Both the position numbers and the translations under genes were made by a program. This document shows, in pieces, positions 37,220 to 47,347 of a DNA stretch of 64,000 nt. The notes below the pieces were generated by a model. It worked only from the letters and a program-made list of their open reading frames with translations. It ran no database searches and was not told the origin of the DNA. Each line of letters begins with the position of its first letter. Position 1 is the first letter of the stretch. Origin of the DNA: an uncultured Bartonella sp. (GTDB taxonomy: Bacteria; Pseudomonadota; Alphaproteobacteria; Rhizobiales; Rhizobiaceae); assembly GCA_945285915.1 (NCBI GenBank), contig CALYQL010000013.1:1-64000 (forward strand). Reading direction: 5' to 3'.

Positions 37220-38119
37220 ATGCGCTGGGAAGGTCGTCGACAGAGTGACAATATAGAAGACGAACGCGGGCAGCAGGGACCATCAGATCCCGTTTTTCGT
37301 ACAGGTTTTAGCGGCATTGGTCTTAGCCTTTTATCGCGCGGCGGGATAAAGGGTATCGTTATTCTGGTTATTATATTTATCGGATTGAATTTTTTTGGAT
37401 TTAATCCGTCTCGATTTTTGTTTGGTGATGGAGCATTGGTTCGGGATAATGCCACACCCAACACGGCAGCGCAGCACCAACCTTTGGATACGAATGATCG
37501 GCGTAGCCGTTTTATTGCAACTATATTGGCTGAAACAGAAGATACTTGGGGCGAAATATTCGCCCAACATAATGCAAAATATAAACCACCAATATTGGTG
37601 CGTTATTCGGGCACAACACGTTCTGCTTGTGGTCTTGCATCGGCCGCAGTAGGGCCCTTTTATTGTCCTGCAGATGAAAAATTATATCTTGATGATCGTT
37701 TTTTCGACCAACTTAGTAACCAGTTTAAAGCACCGGGAGAATTTGCTCAGGCTTATGTTATTGCTCATGAGGTAGGTCATCATATTCAGAATTTGACTGG
37801 CACACTTGCCGCAGCAGACCGGCAACGCGCGCATCTTAACACTTCAGCGTCCAATGCGTTATCTGTTAAGACAGAGTTGCAAGCAGATTGTTATGCTGGC
37901 ATCTGGGCGCATTCCACCGAGCAAAAAGGCTTGTTGGATAATGGTGATATCGATTCTGCCCTTAATGCAGCCGCAAAAATTGGTGATGATACATTACAAA
38001 GACAAACCCAAGGCTATGTTGTTCCTGATAGTTTTACACATGGAACATCCGCGCAACGTGTCAATGCCTTTAAGCAGGGCTATCAATCTGGACAAATGGA
38101 GGTATGCAGTACCTTATAA
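37220..38119 (+). CDS. Neutral zinc metallopeptidase, YpfJ family
   Basis: 299 aa. It begins with the family's MRWEGRRQSDNIED motif, followed by one membrane helix (about residues 42-60, IKGIVILVIIFIGLNFFGF), and a periplasmic peptidase domain. The zinc site HEVGHH (H183, E184, H187) lies in YVIAHEVGHHIQN, with ELQADCYAGIWAH supplying the third ligand region. The family (KPN_02809, DUF1232-unrelated) has no established substrate. It is divergent from carB. All catalytic residues look intact, so an active membrane-anchored protease is likely. Confidence 0.9.
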   Translation: MRWEGRRQSDNIEDERGQQGPSDPVFRTGFSGIGLSLLSRGGIKGIVILVIIFIGLNFFGFNPSRFLFGDGALVRDNATPNTAAQHQPLDTNDRRSRFIATILAETEDTWGEIFAQHNAKYKPPILVRYSGTTRSACGLASAAVGPFYCPADEKLYLDDRFFDQLSNQFKAPGEFAQAYVIAHEVGHHIQNLTGTLAAADRQRAHLNTSASNALSVKTELQADCYAGIWAHSTEQKGLLDNGDIDSALNAAAKIGDDTLQRQTQGYVVPDSFTHGTSAQRVNAFKQGYQSGQMEVCSTL

Positions 38120-38186
38120 CTCTTGGATTATTTTCCGGTCATTTCACGGTAAAACGCATGATGCATATCTAATTGGCTGACACAAT

Positions 38187-38222
38187 TTTAATGTTGTAAG
38201 TTAGTTTAATGTCGTAAGTTAG
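38187..38222. repeat. 18-bp tandem duplication
   Basis: TTTAATGTTGTAAGTTAG is followed at once by TTTAATGTCGTAAGTTAG (17 of 18 identical). Noncoding, in the ~320-base spacer between the metallopeptidase and MFS genes. Nothing else was recognised in that spacer apart from the presumed MFS promoter. Confidence 0.85.
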
Positions 38223-38441
38223 AATCGGCGTATTTATTGCCATCTACGTTTATTATGACAATACGCGCATATTGTTACATTGGCTAGAGTTTCCAAGCCT
38301 ATTTAAGCTGTTGAATGTGGTTTCCAATTTATGGACGAAATCGTTTACCCGATATAGTACCGCTATTTCATATTGCTTGTGGTTTTACACTTTCATTGAT
38401 GCTGAGATGGCAATATAGCCTAGGCTCATTTTATAAATTGG

Positions 38442-39719
38442 ATGAAGATAATGGCACCCGCCTTGGATACAAAATTTGTCCGTAAAGGACTGGTTCTTGT
38501 TTTTATAACCTTGTTGTTGGATATTATCGGAATTGCCATAATTGTACCGGTTATGCCGGAATATCTTAGCCAATTGACCGGTGATGATATCAGTAAAGCT
38601 TCTGTAGATGGTGGCATCTTGCTCATGGTTTATTCCACGATGCAGTTTCTATTTGCCCCTTTTATTGGCAATCTTTCCGATCGGTTCGGGCGCAGACCCA
38701 TTCTCCTATTATCCATCATTACTTTTGCGGTGGATAATTTGATTTGTGCCGTGGCGTGGAGCTATTCCATGTTGTTCATCGGCCGCATTCTCGCCGGCAT
38801 TAGTGGTGCAAGTTTTTCAACCTGTTCTGCTTATCTTGCAGATATTTCCGATGATAAAACACGAACACGCAACTTCGGCTTAATCGGAATAGCATTTGGT
38901 GTGGGATTTCTGCTCGGCCCACTTATCGGCGGAATATTGGGAGAATGGGGGCCGCGCTTGCCATTCTATTTTTCGGCTGGATTATCTTTTATCAATTTTC
39001 TGTTTGCTATGTTCATGTTGCCTGAAACACTTGAACCGTCCCTGCGTCGTCGTTTTGATATAAAAAGAGCAAATCCATTGGGCGCAGTCATGCAGCTTCG
39101 CCATTATCCAACAGTATTATGGGTTTCATTGGCCTTTTTCCTCTATTGGCTAGCGGAAGCCGTTTGGCCATCAACATTGGCTTTTGTTGCTAAAGAACGG
39201 TATGATTGGAGTGAGTTTTCAATCGGCTTCGCCTATGCTGTCTTTGGTGTAGGGCAAAGTTTGGTTATGGGGATCCTGTTACCCTATATTGCCAAGCGCT
39301 GGAGTAATTGGCGCATTTCAATGGTGGGGTTGTGCTTTGCGCTGGTTGGTATGGTTGGCTATACCTTTGCGATCGAAGGGTGGATGATTTACGCCGTTTT
39401 TGCTTTTACCATGCCAGAATATATCGCCCATGTGCCAATGCGCTCAATTGCTTCTGCGCAGGTTCCAGCTAATGCACAAGGTGAGTTACAAGGTGCTTTA
39501 ACCTCGCTGACCTCGATTACTTCTATGATTGGACCGGTATTTTATACGTCATTCTTCAGTTATTTTACCAGTGATAATGCGCCGTTCAAGTTTTTGGGGG
39601 CGCCCTATGCCGCAGCATTTTTTGTTCTATTGGCAGCAACACTGGTTTTTGCATTTTGTGTGCGTGAGGACAAAAAGCCTAACTGCAAAACACTGTTAGA
39701 CACGGCAAAAGATGAATAG
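38442..39719 (+). CDS. MFS transporter, TetA (TCR) group
   Basis: 425 aa with twelve predicted helices. The MFS motif A is present in the loop between helices 2 and 3 (GNLSDRFGRRPILLLSI), and motif C-like Gly/Pro-rich sequence in helix 5 (GVGFLLGPLIGGILGEWG), both typical of drug:H+ antiporters. It is most like TetA-type tetracycline efflux proteins, but chromosomal members of this group in Rhizobiales are often of unknown substrate. No TetR regulator lies beside it. Two ATGs nine bases apart (38442, 38451) are possible starts. Confidence 0.88.
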   Translation: MKIMAPALDTKFVRKGLVLVFITLLLDIIGIAIIVPVMPEYLSQLTGDDISKASVDGGILLMVYSTMQFLFAPFIGNLSDRFGRRPILLLSIITFAVDNLICAVAWSYSMLFIGRILAGISGASFSTCSAYLADISDDKTRTRNFGLIGIAFGVGFLLGPLIGGILGEWGPRLPFYFSAGLSFINFLFAMFMLPETLEPSLRRRFDIKRANPLGAVMQLRHYPTVLWVSLAFFLYWLAEAVWPSTLAFVAKERYDWSEFSIGFAYAVFGVGQSLVMGILLPYIAKRWSNWRISMVGLCFALVGMVGYTFAIEGWMIYAVFAFTMPEYIAHVPMRSIASAQVPANAQGELQGALTSLTSITSMIGPVFYTSFFSYFTSDNAPFKFLGAPYAAAFFVLLAATLVFAFCVREDKKPNCKTLLDTAKDE

Positions 39720-39755
39720 CGAATTTGTTTTACAAATATAAATCTTCGTTAGCAT

Positions 39756-39870
39756 CGCATAAATTTGTGACGGCGTATGCTACATAAATTGCAGCCACAT
39801 ACATTTGCGGTAGCGTAAGCGACATAAATGGCAGTCGAATAAATGGCAGCCACATAGATAGCGGTCGCAG
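39756..39870. repeat. Degenerate ~17-24 bp repeats
   Basis: The element ACATAAATGGCAGCCACAT and variants recur at about 39758, 39782, 39800, 39822, 39839 and 39855. Spacing is irregular. The region fills the gap between convergent MFS and carA genes. Confidence 0.65.
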
Positions 39871-39878
39871 ATTGCTAA

Positions 39879-39902
39879 AAAACCCGCCATAGGGCGGGTT
39901 TT
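39879..39902 (-). terminator. Terminator between MFS and carA (bidirectional)
   Basis: Ten-bp stem AAAACCCGCC / GGCGGGTTTT with a four-base loop. T-runs are available on either strand; on the minus strand it follows carA. Confidence 0.85.
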
Positions 39903-39949
39903 ATGATAAGGCCAAGCGGCTTTATAATTTATACTGCCTATTTGATATT

Positions 39950-41146
39950 TTATGCAGCCTGTTTGTGCTTGCGTATAAGCTCAGCAAAACGCTGAAAAAG
40001 ATAATGGCTATCTTGTGGACCTGGGGAAGCTTCAGGATGGTGTTGCACTGAAAATACCGGCTTTCCTGATACTTTAATGCCACAATTGGAACCATCAAAC
40101 AGTGAGATATGGGTTTCTTCCACGCCATTTGGCAAGCTATCGGTATCAACAGCAAAACCATGGTTCATGGAAACAATTTCCACCTTGCCAGTTTCTTTGT
40201 CTTTTACTGGGTGGTTGGCGCCATGATGACCTTGGTGCATTTTAACTGTCTTTGCACCCATAGCCAATGCAAGCATCTGGTGGCCGAGACAAATACCAAA
40301 TAATGGTATGCCAGTTTCAACCAATTTGCGGATAGTGGGAACGGCATATTCTGCTGTCGCAGCAGGGTCGCCTGGGCCGTTTGACAGAAAAACCCCATCG
40401 GGATTGAGTGCCAAAATATCTTCAGCACTTGTTTTTGCCGGTACAACCGTCACACGGGCGTTAAGGCCAGCAAGCAAGCGCAAGATATTGCGTTTTACAC
40501 CATAATCAATTGCAACAATATGGATATCCTGTTTGGTTTCTTCACCATAACCCTCATTCCATACCCATGGTATCTGTTTCCATTCGGATGATTGCCCAGA
40601 TGTGACATCTTTGGCAAGATCAAGACCTACCAAACCGCTCCACTTCCGTGCGCGTTCTTTAAGTGCTGCAATATCGAACTGACCATTTTTATCATGGGCG
40701 ATAACAGCATTTGCCAAGCCCTTTTCACGGATAAGTGCGGTTAGTGCGCGTGTATCAATGCCAGATAAAGCGATGATGCCGCGTGCTTTCAACCATTGAT
40801 CCAAACCTTCGGAAGCGCGGTAGTTTGATGGGTGGGTGATGTCGGCTTTGAAAACAGCACCAACAGCCCCATGGCGTTGAGCAGGATTTAAATCCTCAAT
40901 ATCTTCATTATTTGTGCCGACATTTCCAATGTGAGGAAAAGTGAATGTAACAATTTGTCCAGTATAGGACGGATCGGTAAGAATTTCTTCATAGCCTGTC
41001 AAAGCAGTGTTGAAGCATACTTCCGCTTCTACGGCACCTGTTGCTCCTAAACCTTTGCCCTCAATTACAGTGCCGTCTGCTAATACTAAGAGCGCGGTGG
41101 GTTTTGTTGTTCCCCAAGGTGAAGTCGTTTTTGCGGTATCAGTCAT
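39950..41146 (-). CDS. carA: Carbamoyl-phosphate synthase small subunit
   Basis: 398 aa. N-terminal CPSase small-chain domain (ALLVLADGTVIEGKGLGATG...) and a class I glutamine amidotransferase domain with the nucleophile Cys286 in FGICLGHQM and the His-x-Glu dyad in VQHHPEASPGP. It supplies ammonia from glutamine to CarB (33512). Divergent from yqeY. Unlinked from carB by two unrelated genes, as in several Rhizobiales. Confidence 0.97.
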   Translation of the reverse strand: MTDTAKTTSPWGTTKPTALLVLADGTVIEGKGLGATGAVEAEVCFNTALTGYEEILTDPSYTGQIVTFTFPHIGNVGTNNEDIEDLNPAQRHGAVGAVFKADITHPSNYRASEGLDQWLKARGIIALSGIDTRALTALIREKGLANAVIAHDKNGQFDIAALKERARKWSGLVGLDLAKDVTSGQSSEWKQIPWVWNEGYGEETKQDIHIVAIDYGVKRNILRLLAGLNARVTVVPAKTSAEDILALNPDGVFLSNGPGDPAATAEYAVPTIRKLVETGIPLFGICLGHQMLALAMGAKTVKMHQGHHGANHPVKDKETGKVEIVSMNHGFAVDTDSLPNGVEETHISLFDGSNCGIKVSGKPVFSVQHHPEASPGPQDSHYLFQRFAELIRKHKQAA

Positions 41147-41406
41147 GGCTTGCTCTCAATTAAAATCTCGATTTAACAATGCGTGCTTATTGATCTCAAG
41201 CAAAAGCAGCAGATAACTTTCATCTGCTCAGCAATTGTGTTTCCAATATACGGCTAAGGTTTGTGATATAGGAGCTTTAAGCCATAAGGTAAAGGGTAGA
41301 TACTGCTTTTCCATGGCTTTTACCGATAATTTTTGGCAAATTGCATTGCAGAATTGATATCTATTTTGTACATGAGGGCGTATTACAACAAGGAGCAGAA
41401 AATATC

Positions 41407-41859
41407 ATGTTGCGTGATGATATAAACAATGCATTGAAAACAGCTATGAAGGAACAAGATAAAGCGCGTCTTTCAACGCTTCGCCTTATCAATGCAGCCG
41501 TCAAGGATCGTGATATTGCTAATAGAGGTGAAGGTAAAGCAGCTGTTGATGATACAGAGCTGCAATCTATCCTCGCCCGTATGATAAAACAGCGTGAAGA
41601 ATCGGCAAAAATGTATGATGAAGGTGGGCGGCCAGAATTGTCTGCGGCTGAACGCGCTGAAATCGAAATCATTCGTGAATTTTTGCCGCGCCAACTTGAC
41701 GATGCCGAAGTGGAAAAAGCCATTGCTGATGCTGTTGAAGCCACGCAAGCCGAAAGTCTACGTGATATGGGCAAAGTGATGGCCTGGCTTAAAGAACGTT
41801 ATAACGGGCAGATTGATTTTTCAAAAGTAGGCGCAATTGTGCGTGAGAAATTGAAATAG
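41407..41859 (+). CDS. yqeY: GatB/YqeY domain protein
   Basis: 150 aa from ATG 41407, which has CAAGGAG upstream. The extension to 41341 lacks these features. YqeY domain: MLRDDINNALKTAMKEQDKARLSTLRLINAAVKDRDI, helical, resembling the tRNA-binding tail of GatB. It is thought to influence tRNA-dependent amidation, but the role is not proven. In Rhizobiales it sits between carA and dnaG, as here. It ends in a strong terminator. Confidence 0.92.
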   Translation: MLRDDINNALKTAMKEQDKARLSTLRLINAAVKDRDIANRGEGKAAVDDTELQSILARMIKQREESAKMYDEGGRPELSAAERAEIEIIREFLPRQLDDAEVEKAIADAVEATQAESLRDMGKVMAWLKERYNGQIDFSKVGAIVREKLK

Positions 41860-41888
41860 AAGATCATTTGAAAAAATGACTGATAACA

Positions 41889-41918
41889 AAAGGCACCTTG
41901 CGGGTGCCTTTATTTTTA
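41889..41918 (+). terminator. Terminator of yqeY
   Basis: Stem AAAGGCACC / GGTGCCTTT with a five-base loop, then TATTTTTAT. Located 30 bases past the stop. Confidence 0.88.
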
Positions 41919-41951
41919 TAATCTTTTGGGATTTTTATCGTCTTGCGTGGT

Positions 41952-42203
41952 TCAACCACGAATAAGGCGGCCAAGCCATATTAAGATACACGCGCCGATA
42001 AAACCAGAAATTAGATATCCAAACGCACCAGCAAAGCTTACCCCGAAAAGTCCCAAGAGGAAGCTTGCCAATGATGCCCCTACAATGCCGAGGATAATAT
42101 TTAAAATTAGCCCCGTATTGCTTTTCATAAAAGTTTTAGCGGCCCAACCTGCCAAGCCGCCAATGATAATGGCAGCTATCCAACCAACGCTTGCATCTTC
42201 CAT
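41952..42203 (-). CDS. GlsB/YeaQ/YmgE family membrane protein
   Basis: 83 aa from the second in-frame ATG, which has AAAGGAGATCTC directly before it. Three short Gly-rich membrane helices: WIAAIIIGGLAGWAAKTFM, LILNIILGIVGASLASFLLGLFG and AFGYLISGFIGACILIWLG. The family (transglycosylase-associated, misnamed) is small stress-induced membrane proteins of unknown function. Convergent with yqeY, divergent from dnaG. Confidence 0.9.
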   Translation of the reverse strand: MEDASVGWIAAIIIGGLAGWAAKTFMKSNTGLILNIILGIVGASLASFLLGLFGVSFAGAFGYLISGFIGACILIWLGRLIRG

Positions 42204-42527
42204 GAGATCTCCTTTGCGCATATTTGGTTCTGTTCACAATTGGATAATTGCGAGTGTTTCAATCAGAGATTAAATTTAGTGCGGATAAGGTGGATATCAA
42301 GTGGTCACATTTGTCTGCTGGCGGCTCTAATTGCCCTATCAAGCTTTACCGTATTTGAAAGGCTAGCTTTATGTTTAATGCGCTGTCATTGGGCGTATAG
42401 CTGAGACTGCTGCATATTAATGGTGTGGCAGAAAGCAAAAGGTTAACTGCGTTTATAGACAATTGTTGGAATCATAAACAAGAATGGTTAAATACGGTTG
42501 GAATTTTAACAGTCATAGCGAGAGCTG
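42204..42527. other. Divergent promoter region glsB-like/dnaG
   Basis: 324 bases with presumed promoters for both genes. No gene, RNA or repeat recognised. Confidence 0.4.
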
Positions 42528-44483
42528 ATGCGATTTTCGCCCGATTTACTTGACGAGATTCGTGCACGGTTACCCATTTCCACGGTTATCGGGCAGAGGA
42601 TGACTTTTGACCCTAAAAAAAGTAACCCATCAAGAGGTGATTTTTGGGGGTGTTGTCCTTTTCATGGCGAGAAAACCCCCAGTTTTCATTGTGAGGATAG
42701 AAAAGGGCGGTACCACTGTTTCGGTTGCGGTGTCAGTGGCGATATTTTTACGTTCATTTGTGAGTTGGATGGTATTCCTTTTCCGGAAACGGTTGAACGT
42801 CTTGCCAGTCAGGCTGGCGTTAGAATGCCGGCACGCGATGTAGAAAGCGAAAAACGGGAAAAAGTAAAAGCCGATCTCTATAGCGTTATGGCAATGGCCG
42901 CGGATTTTTTTGCCAAATCGTTACAGGGCGATGAAGGTAGTTTTGCGCGTAGCTATCTTAACCAAAGGCAAATGACACAGGCGCTTGGCAAGCGTTTTGG
43001 CATTGGTTATGCGCCAGATCAGCGCACTGCCTTAAAGGACGCGCTGATTGCGCGCGATATTTCTGTTCAACAGATGGAAGAATGTGGATTGGTTGTCTCG
43101 AATGAAGATATGCCCACTCCCTATGACCGGTTCAGAAATCGCATCATGTTTCCGATTGAGGACTTACGCGGCAGAATAGTTGCCTTTGGTGGGCGGGCTT
43201 TGGAAAAAAATGTGCGGGCAAAATATTTGAACAGCCCCGAAACCATTTTATTTCATAAAGGCAAGATGCTTTATAATGCGCGCCGCGCACGTACAGCCAG
43301 TCAACCTTCGCAAGGCAATCCGGCGCGACCAATATATATTGTCGAGGGCTATATGGACGTCATAGCTCTAGCAAAAGCAGGTGTTGAGACGGCTGTGGCG
43401 CCGCTTGGTACGGCTTTGACCGAAGATCAAATCACTTTGTTATGGCGCATGGGGCCAGATCCAGTCTTTTGTTTTGATGGCGATGATGCAGGCGTTCATG
43501 CGGCATTTCGCGCGGCAGAACGCATTTTGCCTTTATTAAGGGCAGGGGTTTCTGCAAGCTTTGTTCTGTTGCCAGATGGAAAAGATCCCGATGATATTGT
43601 AAAAAGTGGTGGCTCTGAAGCCGTTCAGGCAGAACTTGCAAAAACTATTCCGTTAGCAGAGCTTTTGTGGCTCAAAAATACAAATGGACGGACATTTTCC
43701 ACGCCTGAAGAGCGCGCTGGTCTTGAACGGGACTTAAAACAATCCATCTTTACGATAAAAGATGAAAGCCTGCGCCATTATTATCTGCAAGATATGCGGG
43801 AAAGATTACGTAATTTCTTTCGTCCAACTTTTAATAACAATTTTTCTGGCAAGAATAACTTTTCCAGTAAGTATCGTGCCGGTAATAAGCGGGGCAATGA
43901 CTATGGCGGTGGGCCAAGCAGCAGTCTGGCCAATTCAAACCTTGTGCGTCATACCGCAAATTTTATTCCGCTGCGGGAAGCTGCAATATTGATGACTTTG
44001 GCGTGCCATCCCGAGCTATGGTACGAAGATTTCGAAACTCTGGCAAAACTTGAGCTGGAAAATGTATCCCTTATCGGCTTACATCGCGCAATGCTTGAGA
44101 TCATGGGGGAATGGCAGCCTAATGATGCTGAGGCAATGATGCAATTGTTAGGCAGTAAAGGGCAAGGGGAGATTCTTAAGCAAATTCGTGAGCTTTTGCT
44201 AAAAACCGGAATGCGCAGCGCTTTTGCCGAAGCACCGATTGAAGATGCCCGTGAAGCATTAAAACAAGCTGTATACTTGCATCTTCGCGCACATAACCTA
44301 CATAAACGGTTACGCGATATAGAAGCTCAGCTTCTGGAGAAACCGGATAGCGAGATTTTTACTTTATTGCGTGATGTCAAAACAGAGCTTGAACGGACAG
44401 AGGCCGTTGAGGCTTTGATTGAAGGATTCGGTCGTTGGGAAGACAACGAATCGAATCAGAATGAGCCGAATAGTAATAAATGA
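42528..44483 (+). CDS. dnaG: DNA primase
   Basis: 651 aa. CHC2 zinc ribbon C43-x2-H46 ... C64-x2-C67 (CPFHGEKTPSFHCE, YHCFGCGVSGD). RNA polymerase core with the Toprim motif EGYMDVIALAKAG and the metal site DGDDAG. After about residue 435 there is a Gly/Asn/Ser-rich linker (residues ~435-465) followed by the C-terminal helicase-binding helical domain. It synthesises RNA primers at the replication fork with DnaB. It is upstream of rpoD, the macromolecular-synthesis arrangement usual in proteobacteria, although rpsU is absent here as in other alphaproteobacteria. Confidence 0.97.
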   Translation: MRFSPDLLDEIRARLPISTVIGQRMTFDPKKSNPSRGDFWGCCPFHGEKTPSFHCEDRKGRYHCFGCGVSGDIFTFICELDGIPFPETVERLASQAGVRMPARDVESEKREKVKADLYSVMAMAADFFAKSLQGDEGSFARSYLNQRQMTQALGKRFGIGYAPDQRTALKDALIARDISVQQMEECGLVVSNEDMPTPYDRFRNRIMFPIEDLRGRIVAFGGRALEKNVRAKYLNSPETILFHKGKMLYNARRARTASQPSQGNPARPIYIVEGYMDVIALAKAGVETAVAPLGTALTEDQITLLWRMGPDPVFCFDGDDAGVHAAFRAAERILPLLRAGVSASFVLLPDGKDPDDIVKSGGSEAVQAELAKTIPLAELLWLKNTNGRTFSTPEERAGLERDLKQSIFTIKDESLRHYYLQDMRERLRNFFRPTFNNNFSGKNNFSSKYRAGNKRGNDYGGGPSSSLANSNLVRHTANFIPLREAAILMTLACHPELWYEDFETLAKLELENVSLIGLHRAMLEIMGEWQPNDAEAMMQLLGSKGQGEILKQIRELLLKTGMRSAFAEAPIEDAREALKQAVYLHLRAHNLHKRLRDIEAQLLEKPDSEIFTLLRDVKTELERTEAVEALIEGFGRWEDNESNQNEPNSNK

Positions 44484-44852
44484 TTCGCTTTTTTTGCGCG
44501 AATCAGCCACGAAAGCCCAAGCGGGCAATGGTGACAGGCAAAAAAATCAGTTTAAGGACGCATGAAAGACACATGTTTGATTTAACCAATGGGTGAATTT
44601 TGCTTGGGTTAGTCAGAAAGTGGCAAACGATTAAGCGTAGGAAAATTGTTATAGCGGCAGAATTGGAGCGTAGTTTGGTGGCTTGTAACGGGTTATCGTG
44701 GATAGAATGCTCAAAAGTTAATCCTTTTTAAAAATAGTTAGCCTTAGAAGGCTGGCTTGGGAAAAGCCTAAATTAGTGGCGGGTTTAGTAAAAGTTACAG
44801 AAAATGCAGAACGCGATCTGTTCTAAATGTAACTGAGCGGAGTTAAGACGGA
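44484..44852. other. dnaG-rpoD spacer
   Basis: 369 bases. Presumed rpoD promoter(s) and leader. No gene or RNA family was recognised; no terminator stands out, so read-through from dnaG is possible. Confidence 0.4.
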
Positions 44853-46874
44853 ATGGCAACAAAGGTAAAACAGACAGAAAATGCAGAGACCGAACGCGAA
44901 GTCAGTAGTGATGGTCCTCTTTTAGATCTGTCCGATGATGTCGTAAAGAAAATGATCAAGGTCGCAAAAAAACGCGGCTTTGTAACAATGGACGAGCTTA
45001 ATGCAGTTCTTCCATCAGAAGAAGTAACTTCCGAACAGATAGAAGACACCATGGCGATGCTTTCCGACATGGGTATCAATGTTGTGGAAGACGACGAGGA
45101 AGCCGAGGCTGATTCCGAAGGTGAAGAGGAAGAGACCGTTGAAGGTGGTGACCTTGTTGAAGCTGGTGGACGCGCGCTCGCTACGACAACAAAACGTGAG
45201 GTTGGCGATCGTACAGACGACCCTGTGCGTATGTATTTGCGTGAAATGGGGGCTGTTGAGCTACTTTCTCGTGAAGGTGAAATAGCCATTGCAAAACGCA
45301 TAGAAGCTGGTCGCGAAACGATGATTGCTGGCTTATGCGAAAGTCCATTGACCTTTCAGGCTCTTATTATTTGGCGTGAAGAGTTGAATGAGCAGCGGAT
45401 TTTGTTGCGTGAAATCATTGATCTTGAAACGACTTATGCCGGACCTGAGGCAAGGCAAGCGCCCATTATTGAGCGCGTGGAAGAGATAAAACCAAAGGAC
45501 GAAGCACTACGCCGCCCATCACATGATGACGACGACATAACAAATGTCGGCGGTGATATGGGTGAGGTTGAAGATGATGACGAAGATGATGAGGCCAACT
45601 TATCATTGGCCGCAATGGAAAATGAACTTCGCCCACAGGTAATGGAAACACTTGATTTTATTGCGGACACTTATGTGAAACTGCGTAAATTGCAGGATCA
45701 GCACGTTGAAAGCAGTCTTGCAGACCATGATGACGGTGCGCTTTCGCCAGAGCAACGCAAGACCTATAAAAAGCTTAAGGAAGATCTTGTAAAATCGGTT
45801 AAGTCTCTGTCACTCAACCAAAACCGTATCGAAGCATTGGTTGAGCAGCTTTATGATATTAACAAACGCCTTGTGAAAAATGAGGGTAAGTTAAAACGCT
45901 TGGCAGATTCCTATGGTGTTCGCCATGACGAATTCCTGAAAGAATACCAGGGGCGTGAAATGGACGCCGACTGGGTCAATTATATCTCAGCCTTGAAGGG
46001 TCATGGTTGGAAAGAATTTGCCACACGCGAGGTAAAATCAATTCAGGATTTGCGTATTGAGATTCAATCGCTGGCACAAGAAACAGCAATCTCTATTGGT
46101 GAGTTCCGCCGTATCGTCAATCAGGTACAAAAAGGCGAAAGAGAAGCCGCCATTGCTAAAAAAGAAATGGTTGAAGCCAATCTTAGATTGGTTATCTCTA
46201 TTGCCAAGAAATACACCAATCGCGGTTTGCAGTTCCTTGATCTTATTCAGGAAGGCAATATTGGCTTGATGAAGGCGGTTGATAAATTTGAATATCGCCG
46301 TGGCTATAAATTCTCGACCTATGCAACATGGTGGATACGTCAGGCTATTACGCGTTCAATCGCCGATCAGGCGCGGACAATTCGTATTCCGGTGCATATG
46401 ATTGAAACAATCAATAAGATTGTTCGTACATCACGTCAGATGTTGCATGAGATTGGTCGTGAACCGACACCGGAAGAATTGTCGGAAAAGCTTGCTATGC
46501 CACTTGAAAAAGTGCGTAAAGTTCTGAAAATTGCTAAAGAACCAATTTCATTGGAAACACCAGTGGGTGATGAAGATGATTCACATTTGGGCGATTTTAT
46601 TGAAGATAAAAATGCACTTCTGCCAATTGATGCTGCTATTCAGGCTAACTTGCGTGATACAACCACGCGTGTTCTAGCGTCCTTAACACCACGTGAAGAG
46701 CGTGTTTTGCGTATGCGTTTCGGAATTGGTATGAATACGGACCATACATTGGAAGAAGTTGGTCAGCAGTTTTCTGTTACGCGTGAACGTATCAGACAGA
46801 TTGAAGCAAAGGCATTGCGTAAGCTCAAACACCCAAGTCGGTCTCGCAAGTTAAGAAGCTTTCTTGACTCATAA
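44853..46874 (+). CDS. rpoD: Primary sigma factor RpoD (sigma-70)
   Basis: 673 aa. Region 1.1 at the N-terminus ([23 protein letters not shown]), an acidic nonconserved region with long D/E runs (about residues 65-100 and 225-255), then regions 2-4: [55 protein letters not shown] (2.1-2.4), [22 protein letters not shown] (3) and [30 protein letters not shown] (4.2). It directs RNA polymerase to housekeeping promoters. GGAG lies 12 bases before ATG 44853. A strong terminator follows. Confidence 0.98.
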   Translation: MATKVKQTENAETEREVSSDGPLLDLSDDVVKKMIKVAKKRGFVTMDELNAVLPSEEVTSEQIEDTMAMLSDMGINVVEDDEEAEADSEGEEEETVEGGDLVEAGGRALATTTKREVGDRTDDPVRMYLREMGAVELLSREGEIAIAKRIEAGRETMIAGLCESPLTFQALIIWREELNEQRILLREIIDLETTYAGPEARQAPIIERVEEIKPKDEALRRPSHDDDDITNVGGDMGEVEDDDEDDEANLSLAAMENELRPQVMETLDFIADTYVKLRKLQDQHVESSLADHDDGALSPEQRKTYKKLKEDLVKSVKSLSLNQNRIEALVEQLYDINKRLVKNEGKLKRLADSYGVRHDEFLKEYQGREMDADWVNYISALKGHGWKEFATREVKSIQDLRIEIQSLAQETAISIGEFRRIVNQVQKGEREAAIAKKEMVEANLRLVISIAKKYTNRGLQFLDLIQEGNIGLMKAVDKFEYRRGYKFSTYATWWIRQAITRSIADQARTIRIPVHMIETINKIVRTSRQMLHEIGREPTPEELSEKLAMPLEKVRKVLKIAKEPISLETPVGDEDDSHLGDFIEDKNALLPIDAAIQANLRDTTTRVLASLTPREERVLRMRFGIGMNTDHTLEEVGQQFSVTRERIRQIEAKALRKLKHPSRSRKLRSFLDS

Positions 46875-46883
46875 GATTGGGAA

Positions 46884-46920
46884 GAGACGCAATTTTACAG
46901 ATTGCGTCTTTTTATTTTTA
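46884..46920 (+). terminator. Terminator of rpoD
   Basis: Stem AGACGCAAT / ATTGCGTCT with an eight-base loop, then a long T-rich tail. Confidence 0.9.
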
Positions 46921-46939
46921 ATGGGGCAGGGAAACTCAA

Positions 46940-47233
46940 ATGTCTTTTTTTAAGAAGCTGTTTGGCAAAACAGATAATAAGCAATCGGATAATTCCAGTA
47001 ATGATAATGCTGAAATCGAATATCAAGGCTTTATGATAAGGGCGACCCCTTATGAAAATGAGGGGCAATTGCAAAGTTGTGGCGTTATCTCGAAAACGAT
47101 TGATGGTGCTTTGAAGCAACACAGATTTATCAGGGCTGATCGCTTTACCAATATGAATGACGCGGTGACAATGGTTCACATCAAAGCGCGCCAAATCATT
47201 GATGAGCAGGGTGAACGTATCTTTGATAATTGA
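46940..47233 (+). CDS. HlyU family protein
   Basis: 97 aa. It starts MSFFKKLFGK, then EIEYQGFMIRATPYENEGQLQSCGVISK and FIRADRFTNMNDAVTMVHIKARQIIDEQG, which match the small PF10115 (HlyU) proteins of alphaproteobacteria. Despite the name these are not homologous to the ArsR-type HlyU of Vibrio; no HTH is visible. Function unknown. GGCAGGGAAACTCAA precedes the ATG, only 65 bases past rpoD and beyond its terminator. Confidence 0.82.
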   Translation: MSFFKKLFGKTDNKQSDNSSNDNAEIEYQGFMIRATPYENEGQLQSCGVISKTIDGALKQHRFIRADRFTNMNDAVTMVHIKARQIIDEQGERIFDN

Positions 47234-47347
47234 ATTGAACTGTATAATTTGGTTCAAGTCTTACGATAAGTGATGAAAGCTATCAATTTAAAAGCATGGA
47301 AATATTTTTATGTGCTGCTTGCTGTTGAAAAGGGGCATTGACATTTT

